64,000 nt of DNA from NCBI RefSeq assembly GCF_030435705.1, contig NZ_CP129382.1, forward strand, positions 1,302,001 to 1,366,000, in the 5' to 3' direction. The notes under the pieces are model-generated. The model searched no databases, had not been told where the DNA came from, and saw only the letters and a list, made by a program, of their open reading frames with translations. The first letter of the stretch is position 1. Every line of letters starts with the position of its first letter. Made by a program: the position numbers and the translations under genes. Positions 18,465-26,541 of this stretch are shown one piece after another. Origin of the DNA: Rhizobium sp. SSA_523. GTDB lineage: Bacteria; Pseudomonadota; Alphaproteobacteria; Rhizobiales; Rhizobiaceae.

Positions 18465-19250
18465 GTGCACGATCTTGCCCCTCAAATCCTGATGCTGCTG
18501 TTCCTGGCCGCCATTCTGGCCGGCTTCATCGATTCGATCGCCGGTGGCGGCGGGCTGATTACCATTCCTGCCATGCTCCTGGCCGGCATACCGCCGCTCG
18601 AATCGCTGGCCACCAACAAGGTCCAGGGTCCTTTCGGTGCGGCTTCGGCGACGATTGCCTATGCCAGGCGCGGCCATGTCGATCTCAAAGCGCAATTGCC
18701 GATGGCGGCGATCGCCTTTGTCGGCGGCGGCATCGGCGCGCTCATCGCGTCGCATGTGCCGGGCCACTATCTCGGCGCGGCCATTCCCTTTCTGCTGATC
18801 GGCATTGCCCTGTTCTTTGCCCTGAAGCCCAACCTCTCCGACGTGGACCGCGCGCAGCGCATGACGCCGGCACTGTTTTCGGTGATCGCCGTGCCGCTCG
18901 TCGCCCTTTACGATGGCGTCTTCGGCCCTGGCGCCGGGTCCTTCTACATGCTGAGCTTCGTTCTGCTGGCCGGCTTCGGCATGCTGAAGGCAACCGCCCA
19001 CACCAAGCTTCTCAATCTCGGATCGAATCTCGGCTCGCTCGCAGTCTTTGCCGTCAACGGCGTCATCTTCTGGAAACTCGGCCTGATGATGGGCGTCGGC
19101 CAGCTGATCGGCGCGCAGATCGGATCGCGACTGGCCATGCACGGCGGCGCAAAGATCATCAAGCCGCTGCTCGTCCTGTCCTGCATTGCCATGGCCGCAA
19201 AACTTCTGTCGGATCCGGCCCATCCGATCCGGCTCTGGCTGGGAATCTAG
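18465..19250 (+). CDS. TSUP-family permease (TauE/SafE)
   Basis: Inner-membrane transporter of about 261 residues with eight or so hydrophobic helices. The duplicated family motif appears as GFIDSIAGGGGLITIPAML near the N-terminus and GVFGPGAGSFYMLSFVLL in the second half. TSUP members move sulfite, sulfonates or organic acids; no neighbour indicates a substrate. I take the GTG at 18465 because the frame upstream is not protein-like; an ATG further upstream is possible. Confidence 0.85.
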   Translation: MHDLAPQILMLLFLAAILAGFIDSIAGGGGLITIPAMLLAGIPPLESLATNKVQGPFGAASATIAYARRGHVDLKAQLPMAAIAFVGGGIGALIASHVPGHYLGAAIPFLLIGIALFFALKPNLSDVDRAQRMTPALFSVIAVPLVALYDGVFGPGAGSFYMLSFVLLAGFGMLKATAHTKLLNLGSNLGSLAVFAVNGVIFWKLGLMMGVGQLIGAQIGSRLAMHGGAKIIKPLLVLSCIAMAAKLLSDPAHPIRLWLGI

Positions 19251-19318
19251 CCGTCAACCGGCCTGCCCGGCCATGCCTGTCCCATTGCCAGACCGCATCG
19301 CACGTTGGCGAAAATTGA

Positions 19319-19858
19319 TCAGCCCTTCATCCGCAGCGATAATCCTGCCGCGATGAAAAAGACCTCGTCGGCGGTTGCCGCTATCCGCTGATGCAGACGC
19401 CCCGCATGATCGCGAAAGGCGCGCGCCATGGCATTGTCCGGCACGATGCCGAGACCGACCTCATTGGAAACGAAGATCACGCGTCCGGCACAGGACGGCA
19501 AGGCCGCGGCGAGCCGGTCTGCCTCGCCATCCACATCCGCCTCGGCCATCATCAGATTGGTGACCCACAGGGTCAGGCAATCGACGAGGATGACGCGGTC
19601 GGCGCGGGCAAGGTCAAGAAGTGTCTCGGTCAGCCGAAGCGGCTCCTCATGCGTCATCCAGTCCGGACCCCGGTCCAGCCGGTGCCGGTCTATTCGCTCG
19701 CGCATCTCCTGGTCGAAGATCTGCGAGGTCGCCAGATAGTGGCGTTGCAGGCCGCTCGCTGCCGCGCAATCTTCGGCGAATCGGGATTTGCCCGATCGCG
19801 CACCGCCCAGCACGAAGGAGATCTTGCCGGAACGCTCGGGTGTCGAATCAATCGTCAT
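19319..19858 (-). CDS. cobU: Adenosylcobinamide kinase / adenosylcobinamide-phosphate guanylyltransferase
   Basis: Bifunctional cobalamin-assembly enzyme (CobU, called CobP in the aerobic pathway) of 179 residues: phosphorylates adenosylcobinamide and transfers GMP from GTP. The P-loop is [25 protein letters not shown] and [11 protein letters not shown] are family motifs. The frame runs on upstream, but the ATG at 19858 is the natural start. It is isolated: no other cob gene is in the window, and I found no cobalamin riboswitch before it. Confidence 0.92.
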   Translation of the reverse strand: MTIDSTPERSGKISFVLGGARSGKSRFAEDCAAASGLQRHYLATSQIFDQEMRERIDRHRLDRGPDWMTHEEPLRLTETLLDLARADRVILVDCLTLWVTNLMMAEADVDGEADRLAAALPSCAGRVIFVSNEVGLGIVPDNAMARAFRDHAGRLHQRIAATADEVFFIAAGLSLRMKG

Positions 19859-20172
19859 GCGGGCCTTGGGACGCGGAAGGATGGCTCGGCCCGTACCGGG
19901 CTGCATGCATGAAAGCGGCGAATTCGTAGATGAAGAGGCGCCGCCGGGCTGATCATGATGCATCGGTACGAGCCGATAGCCGGACAATCCACCAAAGGAT
20001 CGGCTGCCCTGCCGGCGCTTAGAACGGGCTGCACTGCAAGCTTTGCAAAAGCGGCACCGGCTTGTCAACCGGAACCGGAGGCCCGTCGCCACACAGGACG
20101 CTGACGCAAGGCGGAAGTTCAGCAGAAAAGGCTCTCGCCCGGACCATGGGAGATATCGCCAAGATACTGGCG

Positions 20173-20215
20173 GAAAAAAGAAAACGGCTCCGGGACGCAC
20201 TACATTTCCGGAGCC
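20173..20215 (-). terminator. Rho-independent terminator, minus strand, source gene unknown
   Basis: On the minus strand GGCTCCGG and CCGGAGCC form a perfect eight-base-pair stem with a 14-base loop, followed by a long T-rich tract (GTTTTCTTTTTT). Nothing recognised on the minus strand ends just before it, which points to an unannotated transcript in 20216-20420. Confidence 0.75.
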
Positions 20216-20330
20216 TTGGCGGCTTGGCCACGCGCCACTCATAGCTGGTTGATTCTTACCGAGGCGTTAGCTCCCGCTACTTTTCGCGATTGAGAGCAAA
20301 AAAACTTTTTAGACCCGCGGGCGGCTGGCC
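20216..20330 (-). ncRNA. Possible small RNA ending at the 20173-20215 terminator
   Basis: Inferred from the orphan terminator. On the minus strand the sequence just upstream can form a hairpin (GCTC...CGC, loop GAAAAGTA, GCG...GAGC; about 20258-20290) and a further GC-rich element. The 5' end is a guess. It could instead be the tail of a short coding gene (frame 20239-20478). I recognise no RNA family. Confidence 0.25.
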
Positions 20331-20423
20331 GCCCGTCATGTTCGTCGCGCCGGAGGCTCACGGCGTGCCGCGCGGTCGACCCGACCGGCACAATTTCGCC
20401 GCTGCCAGTCTGACGCAAGGCCG

Positions 20424-20846
20424 ATGAAGGAGAGTAGCCTTGCGCAGACGCCGGATCCGCTCCCGTCTGTCCAGGCAATCACGACGCGAGAGACGATGAC
20501 CAGTATTTCCCCCATCGGCACACGAGAGACGGTGTGCGACGCCCTGAAGCATCTGTCTGCGGAGAATCAGGCATGGCTGCGATTGATGATGGAAAACCCA
20601 CAGGCCGACGATACGCTGCTGGATGGGCTGCACCTGTTTCTCGACCGGGCGTCGGAGGCTAGCTTCCTGAATTCGCTGAAACTGTCGCAGACGGGAGAAT
20701 GGACCGGCAATCATGCGCCCGGCCGGCTGCAGATCCGCCTGATGGAGGCGGCCAAATCGAGCCAGCATCCCGCCTTCCTGGCCTTTCGCGATGGGCTCAT
20801 CAAGTCAGGCGGCTTTGATCGCGCCTATCCCAAGGCGCCGGTCTAA
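20424..20846 (+). CDS. Hypothetical protein
   Basis: Up to 140 residues, soluble and without membrane segments; it contains LKHLSAENQAWLRLMMENPQ and a helical C-terminal half ending FRDGLIKSGGFDRAYPKAPV. The ATG at 20424 has a weak AAGG upstream; the ATG at 20496 (MTSISPIGTRE) is an equally good start and would give 116 residues. Codon use looks native. No family recognised. Confidence 0.55.
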   Translation: MKESSLAQTPDPLPSVQAITTRETMTSISPIGTRETVCDALKHLSAENQAWLRLMMENPQADDTLLDGLHLFLDRASEASFLNSLKLSQTGEWTGNHAPGRLQIRLMEAAKSSQHPAFLAFRDGLIKSGGFDRAYPKAPV

Positions 20847-20942
20847 GCGCCGGGCACAAGGCAAATTGGCATCAAGCCGCACTTGCGGCGAGACACATCC
20901 GACGGCCGACGCCTAAAAAGGCATCGACCGCCGGAGCGCGGA

Positions 20943-21101
20943 TCAACGGGCTGCGCGCTGGACGCGGGTGCCGGCGTCCTGCGTGGCATTGACGGTATTG
21001 GCCGCATCCTGACCGACGCCGCGGATCGTGTTGCCGCAGGACGACAGCGAGAACATCGTTGCGAAAAGGGCTGCAATTACGGTGATTGACTTGGCCGTCA
21101 T
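20943..21101 (-). CDS. Entericidin-like small lipoprotein
   Basis: A 52-residue lipoprotein precursor: short basic N-terminus, hydrophobic stretch, lipobox LSSC, and the mature segment GNTIRGVGQDAANTVNATQDA typical of entericidin A/B-type proteins. In other bacteria these are stress- or stationary-phase-induced. The start chosen is MTAKSITVIAALFATMF at 21101; the frame upstream of it is not signal-like. Confidence 0.85.
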   Translation of the reverse strand: MTAKSITVIAALFATMFSLSSCGNTIRGVGQDAANTVNATQDAGTRVQRAAR

Positions 21102-21374
21102 GATTTTGAAACTCCGATAGAGAAAAGCTGGTCCGCTTGGAAATCCTGTTTCCGCCATGGGAACGTTTGAAGTCGGAAAAAGTTCACGCGCCTGTGACCT
21201 GTCTTGAAGACAATTTCGTCCGCCCCGCCAGAGCCGCGCTTTGCCGGCGTTCGCTCGCTCCAGAAAGCCCGCAGAGCATAAAGCCGAACGCCTTCCGCTC
21301 TACCAATTGGTAAAGCATTTTCGAATATTCACTGATGTTGAACATTCGTATGTGCGAATGCGGCGATACAGGCG

Positions 21375-22157
21375 ATGACGATGCAAGATACAAGGCAGGC
21401 ACGGCTTCTGGTTCTTACTGCCGGAGGTCCCAATCCGCAGGTCATGATCAATGCCCTTGCGGCGCATTTTCCCAATCTGGCCGTGATCGAGGAAGATTAC
21501 GAGCCGAAATCCGCCATCCTCCGGCGCAGGGCCCGTCGCCTCGGGCTGGCGGTTGCGCTCGGACAGCTGGCGACCATGGTCGTGTCGCGGCTGGGCAAGC
21601 GCCTGGCGATCCGGCGCAGCCGCGAAATCCTGGCGCAGTATGGCGTATCGGCAGAAAGAGATCCCCTGCTGCCCGTCACCCGCGTCGCCTCGGTGAACGA
21701 GGCTGCGGCGCATCAGGCCATTGCGCGATATGCCCCGGATCTGATCCTGACCATCTCCTGTCGCCTCCTGACACGCCAGACGCTGGACATGATTGCCTGC
21801 CCCGTCGTCAACTTTCATGCGGGCATCAATCCGGCCTATCGCGGACAGATGGGCGCCTATTGGGCGCTGGTCGATGAAGAACCGGAACAGTTCGGCGCGA
21901 CATTCCATCTTGTCGATGCCGGCACGGACACCGGGGCCACGCTGGCCGAGATCCGGCTCGCCCCGTCGCGAGACGACACGATCGCCACCTATCCCTTGCT
22001 GCTGACGGCCGCGGCGAGCCAAATGGCGCCGGACCTCCTGCGGGATGTCCTCAACGGCACTGCGCAGGCCTCTGTGCCGGAAGGGCGCTCCGTGCTTCGC
22101 TTTCCGCCGCCGGTCTGGACCTATCTCTATCACGGACTTGCCCGCCGCATCTGGTGA
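21375..22157 (+). CDS. Formyltransferase-fold protein
   Basis: About 260 residues. The second half contains the formyltransferase catalytic signature: Asn-His in VVNFHAGINPAYRGQMGAYWAL and the aspartate-containing VDAGTDTGATL, as in methionyl-tRNA and sugar formyltransferases. The first half has a Rossmann-like start (LLVLTAGGPNPQVMI). It lacks the C-terminal domain of Fmt, so it is not the housekeeping enzyme. No sugar-nucleotide genes adjoin, so the acceptor is unknown. Starts at 21375 or 21381 are both possible. Confidence 0.8.
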   Translation: MTMQDTRQARLLVLTAGGPNPQVMINALAAHFPNLAVIEEDYEPKSAILRRRARRLGLAVALGQLATMVVSRLGKRLAIRRSREILAQYGVSAERDPLLPVTRVASVNEAAAHQAIARYAPDLILTISCRLLTRQTLDMIACPVVNFHAGINPAYRGQMGAYWALVDEEPEQFGATFHLVDAGTDTGATLAEIRLAPSRDDTIATYPLLLTAAASQMAPDLLRDVLNGTAQASVPEGRSVLRFPPPVWTYLYHGLARRIW

Positions 22158-22323
22158 CGCATCCTCGGGTGCAGCGGGGAGGTTTTTGGAAGACCAGGCT
22201 CAAAACGCCTCAACAAGCCTCGCATAGGCTTCGACGCGTAGATGCAGGAGGGCGGAATGCACTCCGCCATCATTGCGCGCCGTTTCATGATGAGCACGGA
22301 CTGCCGCCTGAAAGGATCCGACC

Positions 22324-22440
22324 ATGCAATATGACTGGTCCGGCAACCAACGCCGCCTGCGCCTGACCTTCCGCCAGGCCGTCGCCCTGGCTTCGCTGTC
22401 AGCCCTCGTCGGGGCTGTCGCCATGAGCCTCTGGACATAA
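22324..22440 (+). CDS. Small single-span membrane protein, 38 residues
   Basis: Short ORF starting MQYDWSGNQRRLRL, followed by a hydrophobic helix (AVALASLSALVGAVAMSLW) and ending in TAA. AAGGA lies eight bases upstream of the ATG. The arginine-rich N-terminus with a single helix fits an inner-membrane microprotein with the N-terminus in the cytoplasm. It fills the gap between the formyltransferase and lysR genes. I recognise no family. Confidence 0.55.
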   Translation: MQYDWSGNQRRLRLTFRQAVALASLSALVGAVAMSLWT

Positions 22441-22487
22441 AGCCCCACTTCGCCTGAAGCGGGGTGAAGCCTCGCGGCATCCGCCTG

Positions 22488-23384
22488 TCAGGCAACCGCC
22501 TTTTCATATTCCCGATAGGCATCGCGGATTTTGTCCGCCACCGCTTTGGCGGGCACGGAAAGCTGGGGCGCGGAGATGAGGCGGATGTCGAAAGTCATGA
22601 GTTCGGGCAGACCTTCCTTGGGACCCAGCACCGCCATATCGCTGGTGATATAGGATCTTGGGAAGGGCGCGATGGCAAGGTCGGACAGCACCGCCGCGCG
22701 CTGCGCCATGGTATTGGCGCTGAGATAGGCAATGCGATAGGGCCGCTTCATCTGCTCCAGCCCGGCAATTGCCGTCTCGCGCCAGATACACCCCTCTTCC
22801 CAGATCGAAATCGGCAGCGGATCACGCAGATGCGCCGTGCCGCATTTCGCTCCGGCCCAGACCAGCCGATCCTTGTACACCACCTCGCCGGCGGGCATGC
22901 TGGAGCGGGCGGAATAATTGATCAGCGCCAGATCCAGCCGCTGCTCCTCCATGCGCCGCCGCAGCTTCAGGCTCATATCCACTGTGACATCCACCATGAT
23001 GCCGGGGAATTTCGCCGCAAAATCCTTCAGAATGTTCGGCAGCAACCGCTCTGCTATGTCATCGGCAGCACCCAGGCGCACGACACCGGACAGTTCCGGC
23101 ATCACGAAGCGCGACACCGCTTCATTGGACAGCGCGATCATGCGCCGGGCGTAGGATAGCAGCATCTCGCCATGCGGCGTCAGCGATACGGACCGCGCAT
23201 CGCGCAGGAACAGCGTCGTGCGTAGCTGCTCCTCCAGTTTCTTGATCTGCATGGAGACGGCCGAGGGCGTCCTCAGAACGGCTTCCGCTGCCGTCGAGAA
23301 ATTGCCCGTATCGGCAATGGCGACGAAGGTGCGCAGCACATCATTGTCCAGCAGCGGGAGGATCTGTCGAAACGGCGCGTTCAT
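22488..23384 (-). CDS. LysR-family transcriptional regulator (VtlR/LsrB-like candidate)
   Basis: LTTR of 298 residues: N-terminal winged helix (DVLRTFVAIADTGNFSTAAEAVLRTPSAVSMQIKKLE, cited in part) and a C-terminal co-inducer-binding domain. GAAGG lies seven bases before the ATG. It is divergent from a DUF1127 gene 253 bp away. In Brucella, VtlR is a LysR regulator that activates DUF1127 genes and a small RNA; the rhizobial counterpart is LsrB. Context suggests this gene belongs there, but I cannot confirm orthology without alignment. Confidence 0.88.
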   Translation of the reverse strand: MNAPFRQILPLLDNDVLRTFVAIADTGNFSTAAEAVLRTPSAVSMQIKKLEEQLRTTLFLRDARSVSLTPHGEMLLSYARRMIALSNEAVSRFVMPELSGVVRLGAADDIAERLLPNILKDFAAKFPGIMVDVTVDMSLKLRRRMEEQRLDLALINYSARSSMPAGEVVYKDRLVWAGAKCGTAHLRDPLPISIWEEGCIWRETAIAGLEQMKRPYRIAYLSANTMAQRAAVLSDLAIAPFPRSYITSDMAVLGPKEGLPELMTFDIRLISAPQLSVPAKAVADKIRDAYREYEKAVA

Positions 23385-23425
23385 GGGACGACCTTCAAAT
23401 TAAATGAACTTAAGCACCATATCAT

Positions 23426-23548
23426 TTCATTTGATTGATCGTCAACGGGGCGCGACACTGCAGGCTGAGGTATCGACCCTCGGGGCACGCCTCATGGAGC
23501 ATCATTTGAGTGAATGATTCCCATGAAATTCATTCGTTTGATTGATGG
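23426..23548. promoter_or_regulatory. lysR/DUF1127 divergent promoter region with repeated motif
   Basis: The gap between the divergent lysR and DUF1127 genes contains two near-identical 16-mers, TTCATTTGATTGATCG near 23426 and TTCGTTTGATTGATGG near 23532, plus several ATTCATT/ATGAAAT runs. They could be binding half-sites for the LysR protein. This is pattern observation only. Confidence 0.4.
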
Positions 23549-23637
23549 AGAGATCCGGTGCTTTCTGTTGAGGAGCCAGGACCAACATACCAGCAGCCAG
23601 AGCCTGCAGACATGACAACCAGACAAGGAGCCGTACC

Positions 23638-23874
23638 ATGACATTTCTTCTCGACCACCGGCTGGGCCTGTCCCGCCGCCACACCTCGTCCCGCCTGGAA
23701 AGGCTGGCGGCGCATGTGACCGCCCTCCTTTCCCCCCTTCTTTCCGCTTTCGAACAATGGCGGACCACCCGGACGCGCGCCCGTACATTGCGGGAGATCG
23801 AAGCTCTCCCCTTCGACGTGCGCAAGGATATCGGTTGGCCTTCCGATGCCGACCAGCCGCGAAAGTTCTCCTAA
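23638..23874 (+). CDS. DUF1127 (YjiS-like) protein
   Basis: Seventy-eight residues. The C-terminal half holds the DUF1127 core (TRARTLREIEALPFDVRKDIGW) after an N-terminal extension of about 35 residues absent from the two shorter DUF1127 genes at 51.4 and 52.0 kb. DUF1127 proteins are arginine-rich, and some are reported to affect RNA turnover and phosphate or carbon metabolism in Agrobacterium and relatives. AAGGAG lies seven bases upstream of the ATG. Divergent from the LysR gene. Confidence 0.85.
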   Translation: MTFLLDHRLGLSRRHTSSRLERLAAHVTALLSPLLSAFEQWRTTRTRARTLREIEALPFDVRKDIGWPSDADQPRKFS

Positions 23875-24060
23875 GATGAGCGGTTCGTGTGCCTGACGGC
23901 GAGGATCGATCGACGGAGATTGCCCGATCGAACCTCGCCGTTGCTTGCCTAAGAGTAGAATATGCGCAATGTCGCAGACACTGTAAGAAACGTCGCAACC
24001 GGAACATGCCAAGGCCATAATTTCACGCGACCACTATAGGCTCATGGAGCCTGACCCCGG

Positions 24061-25128
24061 ATGACCAAGCCGCCCACCCTCAAGCGGACACTCGTTTTCC
24101 TTCTTGTCCCGAATTTCACCATGTTGCCCTTTGCGGCCGCGGTGGAAACGCTGCGCATCGCCAACCGGATGCTGGGCTATCAGGCCTATGACTGGCGGCT
24201 GATGTCGGCCGATGGCGAGAAGGTGCATTCCTCGAGCGGCATCGCCATCGAGGTGAATTCGTCACTGGCGGATGAACGGCGCCATCTTGGCGGGGCCTTT
24301 CGGCCGGATATGGTGCTGGTCTGTTCCGGCATCGCCGTGGAGGAGTTCAACAACAAATCGGTCCACGCCTTCCTGCGCGAGACCTATAATCGCGGCGTCG
24401 CCGTCGGCAGCCTCTGTACGGGCGCCCATGTGCTGGCGCAGGCAGGCCTGTTGAACGGCAGGCGCTGCGCCATCCACTGGGAGAATCTGCCGGGCTTCGC
24501 CGAAGCCTTCCCTCAGGTCGAAGTCTATGCCGATCTCTATGAGGTCGACGCCAATCTCTACACATGCGCCGGCGGCACCGCGTCACTCGACATGATGCTG
24601 AACCTGATCGGCCAGGATTTCGGCGAGACGCTTGTCAACCGCGTCTGCGAACAGCAGCTGACCGATCGCGTCCGCAACCCGAATGACCGGCAGCGCCTGC
24701 CCTTGCGGGCCAGGCTCGGCGTGCACCACAACAAGGTGCTGGCGATCATCGAACTGATGGAAAGCCATCTTGCCGAGCCTCTGACGCTCGTCGACATTGC
24801 CGATCAGGTGGGATTGTCGCGACGGCAGGTGGAACGCCTGTTCCGCCAGGAGATGGGTCGTTCGCCGGCGCGCTATTATCTCGAGATCCGGCTGGATCGC
24901 GCCCGGCATCTTCTGGTGCAATCCTCCTTGCCGATCGTGGAAGTGGCGGTTGCCTGCGGCTTTGTTTCCGCCTCGCATTTCTCCAAATGCTATCGGGAGG
25001 TCTACAATCGCTCGCCGCAACAGGAGCGTGCGGAGCGCAAGCTGACAATCAGCCCGGCGCCATCCTCGCGCAGCAGGGAGGAGAAGGCAGATCCGCCGCT
25101 GCTGACAGCCAGCCAGGCGCTAAGGTAA
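24061..25128 (+). CDS. GlxA-type AraC family transcriptional activator
   Basis: 355 residues: an N-terminal DJ-1/PfpI-like class I amidotransferase-fold domain (FLLVPNFTMLPFAAAVETLRIAN, cited in part; VGSLCTGAHVLAQAGLL) and a C-terminal AraC double helix-turn-helix (LTLVDIADQVGLSRRQVERL and VACGFVSASHFSKCYREV). This architecture includes the choline/carnitine-pathway regulators GbdR and CdhR. A dimethylglycine-dehydrogenase-like gene 2.5 kb downstream makes a methylated-amine regulon plausible, though two signalling genes lie between. Confidence 0.88.
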   Translation: MTKPPTLKRTLVFLLVPNFTMLPFAAAVETLRIANRMLGYQAYDWRLMSADGEKVHSSSGIAIEVNSSLADERRHLGGAFRPDMVLVCSGIAVEEFNNKSVHAFLRETYNRGVAVGSLCTGAHVLAQAGLLNGRRCAIHWENLPGFAEAFPQVEVYADLYEVDANLYTCAGGTASLDMMLNLIGQDFGETLVNRVCEQQLTDRVRNPNDRQRLPLRARLGVHHNKVLAIIELMESHLAEPLTLVDIADQVGLSRRQVERLFRQEMGRSPARYYLEIRLDRARHLLVQSSLPIVEVAVACGFVSASHFSKCYREVYNRSPQQERAERKLTISPAPSSRSREEKADPPLLTASQALR

Positions 25129-25131
25129 CAG

Positions 25132-26526
25132 TCAGGCGCTCAGATAGAGCACATCGCCGCCCGTTTCGAAGGGCTGGGGACGCCGCGGGCCGTCCGCCCG
25201 GGTCGCCTCGCCGATAACTCGCATCCAGTGATCGGAGAATACACGGTCACGGCCACTCTGCTTGGCCATGAACAGAAATTGGTCGGCGGCATTCAGGTAA
25301 TTGTCGAAGGTTTCGCGTCCCTCGATCTCGGCAACGCCGATCGACACGGTGATCGACACGCTCTGATCGCCGGCAGTGAATTTCAGCCGCGACATTTCGT
25401 GGCGCAGCATCTCGCAGAAGATCGATGCGCGCGCACCGTCCATGCCGACAAGCAGCAAGGCGAATTCTTCGCCGCCAAGCCGCGCAATCAGCTGATCGTC
25501 GCCCGCCAGCATTTGCTGCAGGCACGAGGCGACCCCCATCAGCACCGTATCGCCGACGTCATTGCCGTAGGTTTCGTTGATCCGTCTGAAATGATCGATA
25601 TCGACGAGGGCCATGGAACAGGCCGTGCCGGTCTGCAGGCATTTTTCCACCCGGTCCGGTCCGACGAGGTAGAAGTAACGCCGGTTCGAGAGGCCGGTGA
25701 GATAATCGCTCGAGGCCGCGATGCGCAGGCGTTTCAATTGCGACAGGGTGTCGATGGCATGCGCGACGCGGCACTGCACCTCTTCCGCCAGAAGCGGCTG
25801 ATAGATGACATCGTCGGCACCCGCCTTGATGAAGCCGACCGAGAGGAAGCGGTCCGCCGTCGGCAGAAGGCCGATCAGGCGCAACCGGTCTTCTCCATGC
25901 TTGCGGCGAATGCGCCTGCAGAACTGCAATCCGTCCATATCCGGCAATTGCTTGCCGATCACGACGAGTTCGATATCGGGATTGGTCTCGATCAGCGACC
26001 GCCCCTCTTCGCCGGTCGCCACCTCGATGACATTGAGAAGCTGCGCCCTCAGCATTTGCGCCAGATGCGTGCGGGTCTCGCCGGCTTCGTGAACCACAAG
26101 CACGCGTATATCGCGATTGGCGAGTGCACGGCGGACCGAATCGACAATCATGTCGCAGGCGCGCTCATTGTCCTTCACGACGTAATCGACGACCCGGCGG
26201 TCGAGAATACGCTCGCGCACGCCCATGTCGAAGCTGCCGGTGAAGACGATCACCGGAATGCCGAAGCTGATGACCAGGTCCAGCACCTCGCCATGCGGTG
26301 AGCCGGGAAGGTTGAGATCGACGACGGCCACCGGGAAATTGCCCCGGTTTGCCTTCAAGGTTTCCTGCAGGGCGGAAAGGCTGGCGCAATGGCAGACATT
26401 GCGGCCGATCTCCTCCCGGAACCGATAGGACAGGATGGAGGCGAAGGTACGCGAATCCTCCACCAGAAGCACAGGCCCGTCATCCCGGTCGCGTTTCGGC
26501 GCAACGATCTGCTGGACATAGGGCAT
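25132..26526 (-). CDS. Response regulator REC-pseudoREC-GGDEF (PleD-like)
   Basis: 464 residues. Receiver 1 (about 17-138) is intact: acidic pair in LLVEDSRT, phospho-acceptor Asp70 in VVDLNLPG, Thr in VFTGSF, Lys in VVKDNE. Receiver 2 (about 140-262) has lost the acidic pocket (VVHEAGE), the acceptor (Gly191 in VVIGKQLPDMDG) and the lysine (YQPL), so it is probably a dimerisation adaptor. The GGDEF domain has GGEEF and should make c-di-GMP, but the I-site position reads GDDQ instead of RxxD. AAAGGG lies seven bases before the ATG. The upstream gene encodes a double-receiver protein with the opposite pattern. Confidence 0.88.
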   Translation of the reverse strand: MPYVQQIVAPKRDRDDGPVLLVEDSRTFASILSYRFREEIGRNVCHCASLSALQETLKANRGNFPVAVVDLNLPGSPHGEVLDLVISFGIPVIVFTGSFDMGVRERILDRRVVDYVVKDNERACDMIVDSVRRALANRDIRVLVVHEAGETRTHLAQMLRAQLLNVIEVATGEEGRSLIETNPDIELVVIGKQLPDMDGLQFCRRIRRKHGEDRLRLIGLLPTADRFLSVGFIKAGADDVIYQPLLAEEVQCRVAHAIDTLSQLKRLRIAASSDYLTGLSNRRYFYLVGPDRVEKCLQTGTACSMALVDIDHFRRINETYGNDVGDTVLMGVASCLQQMLAGDDQLIARLGGEEFALLLVGMDGARASIFCEMLRHEMSRLKFTAGDQSVSITVSIGVAEIEGRETFDNYLNAADQFLFMAKQSGRDRVFSDHWMRVIGEATRADGPRRPQPFETGGDVLYLSA

Positions 26527-26541
26527 GTCCTGTCCCTTTCG

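Larger units (their letters stand above)
19859..20423. other. 565-bp intergenic region with an unassigned minus-strand terminator
   Basis: No convincing gene. The left half may hold the cobU promoter (a TTGACA occurs on the minus strand near 20064-20069). The right half holds a strong minus-strand terminator at 20173-20215 preceded by structured sequence. A 79-codon minus frame, 20239-20478, ends just before the terminator, but it has no clear ribosome binding site. Confidence 0.5.

Noticed and set aside
19859..20100. Cobalamin riboswitch upstream of cobU
   Set aside because: I could not find the B12-box or the conserved GCCACTG and CCCGCAACTG-type segments on the minus strand.
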